Positions 1 through 9,096 of a stretch of DNA of 64,000 nucleotides are shown in pieces. Origin of the DNA: Planctomycetota bacterium (lineage in GTDB: Bacteria; Planctomycetota; Planctomycetia; Pirellulales; UBA1268); NCBI GenBank assembly GCA_003669585.1, contig QWOQ01000005.1, positions 522,502 through 586,501 of the forward strand. Direction: 5' to 3'. Below the pieces are notes generated by a model. It worked only from the letters and a program-made list of their open reading frames with translations, did not search any database and was not told the DNA's origin. Both the position numbers and the translations under genes were made by a program. Each line of letters starts with the position of its first letter. Within the stretch, counting starts at the first letter, position 1.

Positions 1-782
1 TGCGAAAGTGGATTCGCTGGGATTTGAACCAGATATTTGCTCTCCAATCCTAAAAACCAGGCCAAGGCAGATCCTATAACGACAACAAATACCAGCGGTG
101 GAACAACTTTCAAGACTGGTGACTGAATCATTGAAAGTCCAAAAATCATCACGAGACTAAACAGACCTAGTTCAATCACGAGTGGATGATCGAGAATCGT
201 TGGCAATTGCGATGGAAACTCTCTCAATATGCCGAAGACATCTTTTTCATGGAATGTCGTGCCCTCGATAAGTGGAATTTGTTTGACAATGATCATGAGT
301 CCAATGGCACAAAGCATTCCTTCAACGACCGGTGCAGGAAAAATGGCTGCGTATCTTGCCATTTTAAATCGGTAGAGAAGAATCTGCAGAATGCCTGCGA
401 AGAATATGGCAACAAGCAGAAGTGGATAACCTGAAGCGAGATTTCCATGTCCGAGTGTGAGCATTCCAGCCATGAGCACCGGCGCAAGTCCCGCGGCTGG
501 TCCGCTGATCGTCACGTAGGATCCACCAAGAAACGGCAGTACAAATCCAGCAATAATGGCCGACGTGATACCGGTAATCGGAGGCGCGCCACTGGCGACC
601 GCAATACCGAGCGAAAAAGGGAGCGAAATCAGCGCCACGACAAACCCCGCCACAATGTCATGCTTCCAATGCTTCAGTCCAGCAATACCGTTTTGTGGCT
701 TTTCAATTGGTGAACCATTCGACGCGAGCGTCGAGGACGAATTGTTTGTTGAATTCAAAGATTCGCAATGTGGTTGACTCAT
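1..782 (-). CDS. SulP-family anion transporter, N-terminal part (runs off the left edge)
   Basis: Reading the minus strand from an ATG at 782 gives an open frame of about 260 codons continuing past base 1. After a polar N-terminus of about 40 residues come hydrophobic segments with the SulP signature stretch containing SGPAAGLAPVL and, further on, AIGLMIIVKQIP. The same blocks recur in the SulP-carbonic anhydrase protein at the other end of the window (SGPAAGLATIV and AIGLIIILKQVP), so the family call is solid. SulP proteins are inner-membrane carriers of sulfate, bicarbonate or other anions; the substrate cannot be told here. The C-terminal STAS domain, or a fused carbonic anhydrase if present, lies outside the window. 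It is divergent from the two-component genes at 1060, across 277 AT-rich bases. Family confidence is high; substrate is open. Confidence 0.85.
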   Translation of the reverse strand, partial: MSQPHCESLNSTNNSSSTLASNGSPIEKPQNGIAGLKHWKHDIVAGFVVALISLPFSLGIAVASGAPPITGITSAIIAGFVLPFLGGSYVTISGPAAGLAPVLMAGMLTLGHGNLASGYPLLLVAIFFAGILQILLYRFKMARYAAIFPAPVVEGMLCAIGLMIIVKQIPLIEGTTFHEKDVFGILREFPSQLPTILDHPLVIELGLFSLVMIFGLSMIQSPVLKVVPPLVFVVVIGSALAWFLGLESKYLVQIPANPLS

Positions 783-1059
783 GCTAGGGCCCATAACTCT
801 ACAAGGGGTTTGATCGTATATTCGTATGAGTAATTTTTTTAAACTGTACTTGCACCGAAGAATGACTCACTTTTTTCGATCTTAGCTTGCAGCCTGTACG
901 ACACGAATATCAACGCCACAACCTTTCGGAAAAGGAAGCGACCATTTTTTTAGTCAAAACAAACAACCTTTCTTTTTTGGTATATTCTGTTTTGAAAACA
1001 AATTATTGTTGTTCTATGTGCATTGTTGATTCAATCATTTCATCGACAAGGCGTTCGCC

Positions 1060-1731
1060 ATGTTTATCGGTCTTGTTGAAGATGATCCGCTGATCGCCAA
1101 GAGCGTTGGAACGGCAATCCGAGAAGCCGGTCACCAATGCAACTGGGTTGGTGACGCCGAAGAGGCAGCCATCAACGACACTCTTCGAAAAAGCGACATC
1201 GTTATTCTCGATGTGATGCTTCCAAAACTTTCAGGTCTTGAAATTCTTCAAAATGCCCGTGCTGCCGGCATTCGCACGCCAGTCATCCTGCTGACAGCAT
1301 TGGGGACCATCCCGGAAAAACTCGCCGGATTTGATGCCGGAGCCGACGATTATCTTGTAAAGCCATTTGCTCTTGATGAACTTCTTGCACGCGTTGAAGC
1401 ACTCCACAGACGCTCAATGCATAAGCCAACACTCTTCGTCGAAGCGGCTGGATTAAAACTTGACCTCTCAACCAAACGACTCGCGATCGGTCAAAGAATC
1501 GTAGATCTCACTCCAACCGAGTTGAGCATTCTTGATATGCTCATGCGATTTGTAGGGCAGGTTGTCACCCGCAAGATGCTCTGCGAACACGTCTGGGGAT
1601 TCGACTGGAACGGTCCCACCAACGTGATCGAAGTGCATATCAATCGTCTTCGAGGAAAGATCGATCGCGATCGAACTCAAAGTTTCATCCAAACGATCCG
1701 GGGCCGCGGCTATGCCCTCGCGAGTCATTAG
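1060..1731 (+). CDS. OmpR-family response regulator
   Basis: A 223-residue DNA-binding response regulator. The receiver domain (about residues 2-115) carries the acidic pocket E7/D8/D9, the phosphoacceptor D51 in LDVMLP, T79 and K101 in VKPF. A winged-helix output domain (about 125-220) ends with the usual RGRGYAL strand. It probably acts on promoters nearby when phosphorylated by the kinase encoded next, with which it overlaps by 20 bases. The upstream 277-base gap to the divergent SulP gene is AT-rich and contains two similar 10-base blocks (955-964 and 994-1003), which could be binding sites but are not proof of any. Length and layout are standard for the PhoB/OmpR/CusR class. Confidence 0.93.
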   Translation: MFIGLVEDDPLIAKSVGTAIREAGHQCNWVGDAEEAAINDTLRKSDIVILDVMLPKLSGLEILQNARAAGIRTPVILLTALGTIPEKLAGFDAGADDYLVKPFALDELLARVEALHRRSMHKPTLFVEAAGLKLDLSTKRLAIGQRIVDLTPTELSILDMLMRFVGQVVTRKMLCEHVWGFDWNGPTNVIEVHINRLRGKIDRDRTQSFIQTIRGRGYALASH

Positions 1732-3154
1732 ACAAATTCCTTGGGCCACGCTTCGCGTGCGTCTGACGATTTGGAATACTGCGGTCGTTCTTCTGGCAAT
1801 TTTTTGTTCGCTCGGCGCGGTACGACTCGGCGCCCGTGCTGCACTCTTTCGAGAAGCCGACCTTGTCTTGCAGGGCGAGGTCGCTGAGATTGTCTTGGCA
1901 CTACGCGATCGTGCCACAAGCAATGATCAGATCGTGAACGAACTCGAACGCAAGATGACCGGGCACGAGGCACGAGGATGGTTCACACAATTTATTGACA
2001 AATCGGATAAAACGATATGGAAAAGCCCGAGTTGTCCCGATTTAGTCACTCAGTTTCCGATCACGAAAGACCGTCAAACAAACCTAGTGCAGATTGAGGG
2101 ATTTCGATTTGCAAGAGAAACCGTGGTTGGCCCTTCCGGAGAACTCTTTCATATCCGAATTGGAATGCCGACTGCTTTTTTAGAAGAAGATATCGATTCG
2201 CTTTCGCGACTTTTGGTTCCGATTGGTCTCCTACTCGGAATTCTTACTCCGCTGGGTGGTTATTGGCTGGCACTTCGCGCCACTGCGCCGATTGCTGGCA
2301 TTATCAAGACAGCCGATCGACTCCGGCCCACTCGAATGGGAGACCGCCTCTTGCTGCGAGGCAGTGGCGACGAACTCGACCGACTTTCCTTAACGATTAA
2401 TCGGCTGCTCGATCAACTCGCTAGCCACATCGAACGGCAGGAGGAATTTGTTGCAAACGCTGCCCATGAACTGCGAAGTCCGCTGGCTGCTATACAGTCG
2501 TCCCTCGAGGTTGCAATTTTACAGCCTCGAACTGCAATCGATTATCAAGCGAGTCTTGAGGATGTGCTCGAACAGACACGACATCTTTCAAAGCTTGTCA
2601 ACGATCTCATGCTTTTGGCAGAAAGTGCTACTCAACAAAAGCTGGATACTGCTGAAACGACAGACTTCAAGCGAGTTGTTGAATCTGTTGTCTCAATGTT
2701 TACTGGCGTGGCAGAAGAGCAGGGGATCTCACTGATTTTTTCTGCCACGCACGATGCCTTCGTTGCAGGAAACATGGTGCAACTACGGCAAGTGGTGAGT
2801 AATCTGATTGACAACGCAATTCGATTTACCCCCCATGGTGGACAGATAAGCCTGCAGATCGACTCCGGTGAAACAAATCAAGATATATGCCTAAGAGTGA
2901 TTGATACCGGCAGCGGTATTGCAAAAGAGCATTTAGACCGAGTCTTTGACCGCTTCTATCAAAGCAATTCTGGAAGAGATCGTTCGGTTGTTCGCCGGGG
3001 CGGCGGTCTCGGACTGGCCATTTGCAAATCGATCGTCGAGGCACACGGTGGATCAATTTCAATCGAAAGCCAGCCTGGAAAAGGCACAACCATTCTGGTA
3101 AGGCTTTTGAAAACAGAGCCTCAATCCCCTCGTCCTCTCATCTCGGCTGGTTAG
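1712..3154 (+). CDS. Membrane sensor histidine kinase (EnvZ/CusS type)
   Basis: A 480-residue sensor kinase, partner of the preceding regulator. A transmembrane helix at about 18-40, a periplasmic sensor segment of roughly 125 residues, and a second helix at about 165-187 are followed by a HAMP-like linker. The dimerisation/phosphorylation helix has H252 in AAHELRSPL. The ATP-binding domain shows the N box (NLIDNAIRFTP), a G1 box (DTGSGI) and a G2 box (GGGLGLAI). The start overlaps the regulator gene by 20 bases, indicating a translationally coupled pair. Domain order resembles heavy-metal or phosphate-type sensors, but the signal cannot be read from the sequence. The porin gene follows after about 200 bases, making it a candidate target. 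Confidence 0.93.
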   Translation: MPSRVIRQIPWATLRVRLTIWNTAVVLLAIFCSLGAVRLGARAALFREADLVLQGEVAEIVLALRDRATSNDQIVNELERKMTGHEARGWFTQFIDKSDKTIWKSPSCPDLVTQFPITKDRQTNLVQIEGFRFARETVVGPSGELFHIRIGMPTAFLEEDIDSLSRLLVPIGLLLGILTPLGGYWLALRATAPIAGIIKTADRLRPTRMGDRLLLRGSGDELDRLSLTINRLLDQLASHIERQEEFVANAAHELRSPLAAIQSSLEVAILQPRTAIDYQASLEDVLEQTRHLSKLVNDLMLLAESATQQKLDTAETTDFKRVVESVVSMFTGVAEEQGISLIFSATHDAFVAGNMVQLRQVVSNLIDNAIRFTPHGGQISLQIDSGETNQDICLRVIDTGSGIAKEHLDRVFDRFYQSNSGRDRSVVRRGGGLGLAICKSIVEAHGGSISIESQPGKGTTILVRLLKTEPQSPRPLISAG

Positions 3155-3356
3155 CCACAACCTACCCACATTGTGTCGGTTGAATATCGGGCGAACTGTT
3201 ATGCCAATTCTCATTAAGTGACTGATAAAATTTGCCGATTAAAAGGATGAAACGGATTCAATCGACTTTATCGACTCGGTGTTCGTTTCAATGAAATGAC
3301 TCTATTGGCAGATACATCAAAGCCACGAACTGCCTTCTTTAAGAGATGCGCTCTGT

Positions 3357-5204
3357 ATGTCCATTCAACATTCACAAACAGAGAGTTCATGGATCCAGAT
3401 TCGTCTCTGGCTTGTGGTAGGCGCTGCGGTTATTGGATCATTTTTTACTGGAAAATTGGTTCGGGCTGATGAACTTGACATGCCGGTGGAATCTCTCTTT
3501 GTCTTTGATCAGATCGACCCCCAGTCTCAGCCACACACGCCCGAAGAGATTGGCCTGCCTACACCATCCCAGCAACTTGAAAACTTCCAGCAGGTTTCTG
3601 ATGCTCTTTCTTCGAGTGCAAAAAAACTTGAGGCTCTTGAATCGAGGCTAAAAAGTCTTGAGAAGTCTTCTCTTCTTCCATCTTTAAAGGAAACTCCTGG
3701 CGATACTTCCACAAAAACAAAAGATTCAGCGAACTCTGAAAAAACAAAAACGTCAGAAGCAAAAAAGTCGGATTCTTACGAAGTCGGCACCGACCCTGCT
3801 TTTAAATCAAAGTGGGCAAGCACCTTTCAAGCTGAATCTGAGCATAAGGATTTCAAAGTCAAAATCGGAGGTCGTTCGCAGATCGATGCTGTGGCCTTTA
3901 GTGCAGCCTCGGGGCCCGATCAGTCTGTCGGAACCGGAGGCCTGAATCCGAGACTCAACGACACGGTTGACCTTCGTCGCGGTCGATTTCGTATCGAAGG
4001 TCGAATGTACGAACTCTATGACTGGGCATGCGAGTACGATTTCGTCAATCAGCTCAACGTCAACGCCGAGACATTTCCGACCGAGCGTGACTCTGGCCCG
4101 CTCACCGCTGTCACCGATTTTTGGCTTCAAATGCGAGAGCTTCCCATTTTGGGAACTGTTCGTATCGGCAATCAAAAAGATCCTTATGGTTTTGAGCATC
4201 TCACAAGCAGTCGCTGGCTTAACTTTATGGAGCGATCGTTCTGCCAGGATGCCTTCGAGGGCCCGTTTAATAACGGATTTGTGCCTGGCATTCAGATTAT
4301 GAACAATGCCTACGATGGCAGGCTCGCTTGGCAAATTGGTGAATTCAAGAATACGAATAACCCTTTTGCGTATTCAAATTCCTCCGGTGGAAGCGAAACG
4401 GTTGGCCGAATCGTGGCGATACCACTCTACGAGGATGAAGGGCGACAACTCGTTCATCTTGGACTTTCTGGGCGCGCTCTCGAACCGCAAATTCGAGCAC
4501 CAACGTACGACAAAACAACCGGCATAGCGCAAGGTCCAGAATTTTCCCAGACCCGCTTTCGTAGTCGCGGTGATCTTCGCAACGGTCCTCCAGGGCCACT
4601 CAACTCAATCTATGCTGATACGGGAATATTGGCTGCAACCTGGCAAAATGAGGTTGGTCTTGAATTTGTCACCAACAACGGTCCTTGGTCATTTCAGTCG
4701 GAATACTTTGGTTCGTGGCTCTATAATGCCGCGACGCCATCGACTGCGAATAACGGCTATCAAAACAATCGAATCACAAGCGGTCAACAACCAGCTCCGG
4801 GAACGAATCTTGGAACGGTTTATTTTCAGGGCGGGTATGCCGAAGTACTCTATTTTCTGACTGGTGAGAGCCGATCGTACTCGCTTATTGAATCGAGATT
4901 TGATCGACCTATACCAAAAAACAATTTTTATGTTGTTCGCGACCACCAGCGCCGAAATGCTTGGAGCTGGAGTGAGGGTGCGTGGCAGGTTGGTGCTCGC
5001 TACAGCTACTTGAGCCTGAGTGATGGGCAGGTCAACGGCGGCGTACTCAATAGCATCACTCTTGGCGTCAACTGGATGATGAATCCGAACGCCCGGCTCT
5101 ATTTCAATTACGACATCACGTATCGCGATTTCGTCAATATGAATGGCGACAATGGCAGTGGCGCGATCAATGGATTTGGCACCCGACTGGCATTCGATTT
5201 CTAA
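3357..5204 (+). CDS. Phosphate-selective-type outer-membrane porin (OprO/OprP-like)
   Basis: A 615-residue secreted protein. An N-terminal hydrophobic stretch (about residues 16-33) looks like a signal peptide. A heptad-rich, Lys/Glu-rich segment (about 75-110) is probably a short coiled coil, followed by a polar linker. From about residue 155 the sequence has porin-like alternating strands, including a block near RRGRFRIEGRMYELYDW, which is characteristic of the phosphate-selective porin O/P family, and it ends with an aromatic-terminated strand (TRLAFDF) as beta-barrels do. In planctomycetes these barrels usually carry a coiled-coil periplasmic anchor. Downstream of a two-component pair and near a SulP gene, it plausibly lets an anion across the outer membrane. 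Its stop codon overlaps the next gene's ATG by one base. Confidence 0.85.
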   Translation: MSIQHSQTESSWIQIRLWLVVGAAVIGSFFTGKLVRADELDMPVESLFVFDQIDPQSQPHTPEEIGLPTPSQQLENFQQVSDALSSSAKKLEALESRLKSLEKSSLLPSLKETPGDTSTKTKDSANSEKTKTSEAKKSDSYEVGTDPAFKSKWASTFQAESEHKDFKVKIGGRSQIDAVAFSAASGPDQSVGTGGLNPRLNDTVDLRRGRFRIEGRMYELYDWACEYDFVNQLNVNAETFPTERDSGPLTAVTDFWLQMRELPILGTVRIGNQKDPYGFEHLTSSRWLNFMERSFCQDAFEGPFNNGFVPGIQIMNNAYDGRLAWQIGEFKNTNNPFAYSNSSGGSETVGRIVAIPLYEDEGRQLVHLGLSGRALEPQIRAPTYDKTTGIAQGPEFSQTRFRSRGDLRNGPPGPLNSIYADTGILAATWQNEVGLEFVTNNGPWSFQSEYFGSWLYNAATPSTANNGYQNNRITSGQQPAPGTNLGTVYFQGGYAEVLYFLTGESRSYSLIESRFDRPIPKNNFYVVRDHQRRNAWSWSEGAWQVGARYSYLSLSDGQVNGGVLNSITLGVNWMMNPNARLYFNYDITYRDFVNMNGDNGSGAINGFGTRLAFDF

Positions 5205-5719
5205 TGAAAATTTCTAAGTCACTTCTTTTTGTCAAGCGAAGGAATTCCTTGATGCAACAATCCGTTTCCATACTTTTTGTGACCCTTTTTTGTTATTCAA
5301 TAGAGAGCCATATCCAGGCGCAGAACAATGTTCCCCAACCGGTTCCGGAAGCGTACGAACACGATTCCGTCGAATCCTGCCAGCGTTTGGTGCCGACATG
5401 CCTGCCTCGCTTCGAGGAAAAAAAAGTAAAAAAACCAAAGTATTCGTTGGAGTGCGAGTGTCAGTGTGACCCCGGCAGGGAACCTTGGCATGGACATGCA
5501 TGCGATCCGTTGCACCATACGACCTGCAAAAATATTGTCGTCCGAAAAAAGTTAATGAAGCACGAGGAAGAGGAGGTCGAGAAGGTTCTCAAATACGATC
5601 TGGTCTGGGTACCATCGGAGACTTGCGAAGAAAAACCATGTCGCAATCAGCACTTTCAATGGAATTGGGCCGGGTTTTGCGACATACTCAGTGGCACGAA
5701 ATTTCACGCTCAGAAATAG
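5204..5719 (+). CDS. Small Cys-rich secreted protein, unknown function
   Basis: 171 residues starting within the stop codon of the porin gene (TAATG), so probably co-translated. A hydrophobic stretch at about residues 20-38, after basic residues, looks like a signal peptide, with alternative starts at M1 and M17. The mature part is rich in cysteine (a CECQCDPG cluster and a Cys-His rich HACDPLHHTTC block) followed by a Lys/Glu-rich stretch. The pattern resembles Cys-rich envelope proteins common in planctomycetes, where cross-linking of the cell wall has been discussed, but I do not recognise a named family. A terminator follows directly, so this is the last gene of the unit. Confidence 0.65.
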   Translation: MKISKSLLFVKRRNSLMQQSVSILFVTLFCYSIESHIQAQNNVPQPVPEAYEHDSVESCQRLVPTCLPRFEEKKVKKPKYSLECECQCDPGREPWHGHACDPLHHTTCKNIVVRKKLMKHEEEEVEKVLKYDLVWVPSETCEEKPCRNQHFQWNWAGFCDILSGTKFHAQK

Positions 5720-5726
5720 GCGTTTT

Positions 5727-5756
5727 GTCAATGAAGCAATCATCATTGACTTTTTT
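5727..5756 (+). terminator. Intrinsic terminator after the porin operon
   Basis: An 8-base perfect stem (GTCAATGA at 5727-5734 with TCATTGAC at 5743-5750), an 8-base loop, and then six T residues (5751-5756), starting 8 bases after the stop of the preceding gene. It separates the porin unit from hpnG. Confidence 0.8.
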
Positions 5757-5809
5757 AAAACATCGGACAAGCATCTCCTCTTAAGAGCGATTTCTGCTGT
5801 GCGTGAGAG

Positions 5810-6661
5810 ATGGAGAGATCGTCTGAAATATTCGTTATGAAAACTCTCTCACACTGCGGAAAAACTATTGGCGTTATTTTCGCACTTTCTACCGAAGCCG
5901 ATCCGTTCGTAGCCCGATTAACTCAGGTAACAGAGACGCGTGCCACCTCCGTCACAATTCTCGAAGGCTCTCTCGGTGACCGCAGGGTCGCGTGTGTGGT
6001 CTCTGGAATTGGCATCAAGGCTGCAACTCACGCTGCGAGTATGCTCATTGACGGGCATCGAGTCGGCCTTCTGATCAGCGCTGGATTTTGTGGTGGAGTT
6101 GATCCTGCCATTCCTCGCGGCGCAGTGGTGCTGCCAACTCGCGTGACTCGAGATGGAGCACCGTCACTTCTTCTCGACTGGGCGAATGAATCCTCTGACA
6201 GTGATTGTGCACTCACCCGTCAACTCCTTTTCTCGCGTATTACAAATGCGTTTGTGGCATGCGATACGATCGAAACAGTCGACCGTGCGATGTGTACTCT
6301 CGAGGAAAAGCGCACCTTAGCAGCGGGAGGTGCTCACGTTGTTGATATGGAAACGTGGGCCGTGGCAGATCTTGCGCATCGCCAGGGCATCGGGTGCATC
6401 TCGATTCGCGTTGTGTCAGACTGTGCAGGCCAACCGCTTTCTCCCGAGGTTTTGCAGTTAGGAAAACCGCAGTCTTCGTTCCATCGTTTCGGCTTAGCGA
6501 TTCGAATGATCACCCGCCGACCTCGTATGGCGGCTGATCTTTGGAATCTTTGGGAACACGCTGTGATCGATTCTCGCGCACTTTCAAAAGCCATTGAGGC
6601 TGCCTGTTCGTTACTCCCAACACCACGCACCTCCTCGCTGCCTACGTCACTAGGTCATTGA
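5810..6661 (+). CDS. hpnG: Hopanoid-associated nucleoside phosphorylase (HpnG-like)
   Basis: A 283-residue protein of the PNP/UDP phosphorylase superfamily. It shows the N-terminal strand with the IFALSTEADPF motif (about residues 23-33), a glycine-rich SGIGIKAATHAA turn, and late VDMETWAVA, where the Met-Glu contacts the nucleoside ribose in this family. HpnG releases adenine from adenosylhopane to give ribosylhopane, an early step of C35 hopanoid assembly. The call over a generic MTA/SAH nucleosidase rests on the adjacent hpnE-D-C genes and the hpnH and shc genes in the same window. An internal ATG at 5837 is an equally good start. It is convergent with hpnE, with only 26 bases between the two stop codons. 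Confidence 0.82.
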   Translation: MERSSEIFVMKTLSHCGKTIGVIFALSTEADPFVARLTQVTETRATSVTILEGSLGDRRVACVVSGIGIKAATHAASMLIDGHRVGLLISAGFCGGVDPAIPRGAVVLPTRVTRDGAPSLLLDWANESSDSDCALTRQLLFSRITNAFVACDTIETVDRAMCTLEEKRTLAAGGAHVVDMETWAVADLAHRQGIGCISIRVVSDCAGQPLSPEVLQLGKPQSSFHRFGLAIRMITRRPRMAADLWNLWEHAVIDSRALSKAIEAACSLLPTPRTSSLPTSLGH

Positions 6662-6687
6662 GCGAATTCAAAGTGCGATCGATCGGG

Positions 6688-8151
6688 TCAATTCAAAGCC
6701 CGACGACCAGCGATGCATGTGGCGAGAAGACTGCGCGGCAGATCAGGTACTCGCGTTGTTGGTGCTCCTTCACCGCACTGCGCGAGCACTCCATCGGCAG
6801 CAATCCGTCCACTGAGTACAGCTCCTTCCATCGTCGATGGCCAACCAGTGGCTGTCCAATCGCCAGCGAGGTGAACTGCAGAATTTTTTGTCACGGACGT
6901 TGGGCGAATTCGATCAACACCCGGCCGAACCGAGAGCACCGCAGTGGGATCGGTCACAATTCGCCAATCCACAAGGTTTGCCGATGCAGCCTTCGGCCAA
7001 AATGTCTGAAGTTCTTCGAGAATCTTTTCGAGCAACTGTTCCCGCCCGATTGCGAGCACGTTCCGCGATGCGCTGATCACAACCTGGCAATAGCCTGAAT
7101 GCTGTTTGCTATCGACCTCAGAAGCATACTCTGGTCGAAACACCCACTGCGAGACCTGTCCAACAAGAACAGCATGCGGCACATCGAGGAATGGTCGATC
7201 AAACCAGAGATGCACTGCGGTAATTGGTGAGCCAGATAAGCATGCCTCCTGATCTGCGGCGGATCCCTGTGGAAGCAGGGGGAACGGTGGAAGGAGATCA
7301 CCGACAAGTGATACAGCACGTTTCCATGGCACCGCCACCACGACTGAATCAGCAGAGATTATTTCACCGGTTCCTAAAGAGATCTTCGGGCCTGTTTCAT
7401 TGCATTCAATTTTTGAAACCGTGACAGACGTCCGCACATGCACACCGCGACCGATGAGCCAGTCGCACAGACCAACACCAAAAATCTCGCCAAGAGATTT
7501 TTTTGGGATCACCAGATCGGACGCATGCCGATTTCCAAAAAAGCCATCAACCACTACCTTGCGTGCAGCTGCAAGATCAACCAGATCTATCGATTCTCCC
7601 AACGCACTTTCCATGACGGGCTGCCAGAAAAGACGGATTGCTTCTGCTGGCTGACCAATGGAGGCCAGCCACTTCCCGGTCGTCTTTGCATCACTCAATC
7701 GCGATGGACGCAGCCAGGCCAGTCGTAGCATTCCCCAGACAACAGCTGCTCGCTGAAACATTGAGAGATGACCGAGACCCCAAAGCATTGGCAATAAGTG
7801 CAACGGCGCTGGGAGCCACGGCTGCGTTGAACAAATGGATCGAACCCCATTGGGTCCGATAAAAACCATTGTGCGGTCACGATAAAAATCATTTTCAAGA
7901 CCCGACTGTTTCATAAGATCGAGAAAATTTGTACAGCAGCCCATGGCCACATGCTGACAGGCATCGACGAGGCCTCCCGAGAGAGGATCTTCAAACGATG
8001 CTGCACGACCTCCCACTCGTCGGCGCATTTCCAGAAGTGTCACTTGCAGGCCTCGGGCAGAAAGCGCCGCTGCGGCTGACAATCCGGCTAAACCTCCGCC
8101 GATGATAACAACGCGTTTTTCGATCGCAGGTTGATGGGGAGCATGGATCAT
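6688..8151 (-). CDS. hpnE: Hydroxysqualene dehydroxylase (squalene-associated FAD desaturase)
   Basis: A 487-residue flavoprotein of the amine oxidase / phytoene desaturase class. The FAD-binding Rossmann motif IIGGGLAGLSAAAAL is at about residues 16-30 with the following LLEMRRRVGGRAAS block. HpnE reduces hydroxysqualene to squalene with loss of water, the third step of the HpnC/D/E squalene route. Its start codon overlaps the hpnD stop by four bases (ATGA), so the two are translationally coupled. The order hpnC-hpnD-hpnE along the minus strand matches the canonical hopanoid cluster, which separates it from carotenoid desaturases of similar fold. Confidence 0.92.
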   Translation of the reverse strand: MIHAPHQPAIEKRVVIIGGGLAGLSAAAALSARGLQVTLLEMRRRVGGRAASFEDPLSGGLVDACQHVAMGCCTNFLDLMKQSGLENDFYRDRTMVFIGPNGVRSICSTQPWLPAPLHLLPMLWGLGHLSMFQRAAVVWGMLRLAWLRPSRLSDAKTTGKWLASIGQPAEAIRLFWQPVMESALGESIDLVDLAAARKVVVDGFFGNRHASDLVIPKKSLGEIFGVGLCDWLIGRGVHVRTSVTVSKIECNETGPKISLGTGEIISADSVVVAVPWKRAVSLVGDLLPPFPLLPQGSAADQEACLSGSPITAVHLWFDRPFLDVPHAVLVGQVSQWVFRPEYASEVDSKQHSGYCQVVISASRNVLAIGREQLLEKILEELQTFWPKAASANLVDWRIVTDPTAVLSVRPGVDRIRPTSVTKNSAVHLAGDWTATGWPSTMEGAVLSGRIAADGVLAQCGEGAPTTRVPDLPRSLLATCIAGRRALN

Positions 8152-9080
8152 GTGTCACTTTTCTTGAAAGCGCGTATGCGTCCACCGGCTCGGCCTGTGC
8201 CCATGACAATCGCTTTCAAAGCCCCAAAGAGTATTCCCCGTTTTCCGATCGTAATGCGATTGCCAAATAACTCATTGCGATGACGTTCAAGAATCTCAAA
8301 CATCGCACGGTAGACGCCAAACATTGCTCGAAAGACAAGCCGACCATCGGTGGCAAGCAGGCCATCGAGAGATCGGCATCGATCGAAATAATCGCGAGTG
8401 CGATCAAGTTCGAGATCTGCAAGACGGTTGAACTCCGGACCGATTCGACCAGCTCGTAGATCGGCCGGATCGCATCCGCAGCGAGCAAAATCATCGGTTG
8501 GGAGATAGATTTTTCCGCGTTGAAGATCCTCCTGAATGTCCCGAAGAATATTTGTCATCTGAAATGCAAGACCACATTGTCTCGCCGGTTCGATCGCCTC
8601 CCATGTCCGAAAACCCCAGATATGAATCGCAGCAAGTCCAACCGCGGAGGCAACGTGCTCACAATAGTGCTCAAGTTGCTCTGAGGTTTTATAGAGTTGC
8701 GCATCAAGATCCATGCGCACTCCATCAAGAATTGCAACAAGATGTTCTCTCGGGATTCCGTACTGGTGACTTGCCGCAGCTAATGCACGCACTCTGGGAT
8801 CTGCTACGCTTTTTCCTGCAAGAGCGGCATGAAGCGATTGTTCCAGACTATCAATCGCTTGACTCGCGGAATCGACAGAGTCTCTCTGATCAACAAGATC
8901 GTCAGCCAGCCTGCAAAATGCGTAGAGCGATTGGGTTGCAAGACGCTTTGATCTTGGCAAAAGAGCAATCGGAATCGCAAAGCTCGATCCAGATTTTTTC
9001 ATCACATCAGTACAGAAGGCGTGATCCGCTGCAAGTGATGTTGCTGTGGGATGTAACGACGTGTTGAATGAAACAGTCAT
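8148..9080 (-). CDS. hpnD: Presqualene diphosphate synthase
   Basis: A squalene/phytoene-synthase-fold enzyme joining two farnesyl diphosphates into presqualene diphosphate. From the ATG at 9080 it has 310 residues; a longer frame to 9137 exists but would overlap hpnC by 41 bases, so the shorter start is preferred. The first aspartate motif is LADDLVDQRD (D60, D61, D64) and the second is NILRDIQEDLQRGKIYLP (D181, D185), both intact. It lies 16 bases downstream of hpnC and overlaps hpnE by four bases. The distinction between HpnD and HpnC rests on gene order and the second-motif sequence. Confidence 0.9.
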   Translation of the reverse strand: MTVSFNTSLHPTATSLAADHAFCTDVMKKSGSSFAIPIALLPRSKRLATQSLYAFCRLADDLVDQRDSVDSASQAIDSLEQSLHAALAGKSVADPRVRALAAASHQYGIPREHLVAILDGVRMDLDAQLYKTSEQLEHYCEHVASAVGLAAIHIWGFRTWEAIEPARQCGLAFQMTNILRDIQEDLQRGKIYLPTDDFARCGCDPADLRAGRIGPEFNRLADLELDRTRDYFDRCRSLDGLLATDGRLVFRAMFGVYRAMFEILERHRNELFGNRITIGKRGILFGALKAIVMGTGRAGGRIRAFKKSDT

Positions 9081-9096
9081 GAAAAAAGAGCAGTTC

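Noticed and set aside
5204..5719. Small Cys-rich protein as a metallothionein or heme protein
   Set aside because: Cysteines do not follow a metallothionein pattern and there is no CxxCH motif.
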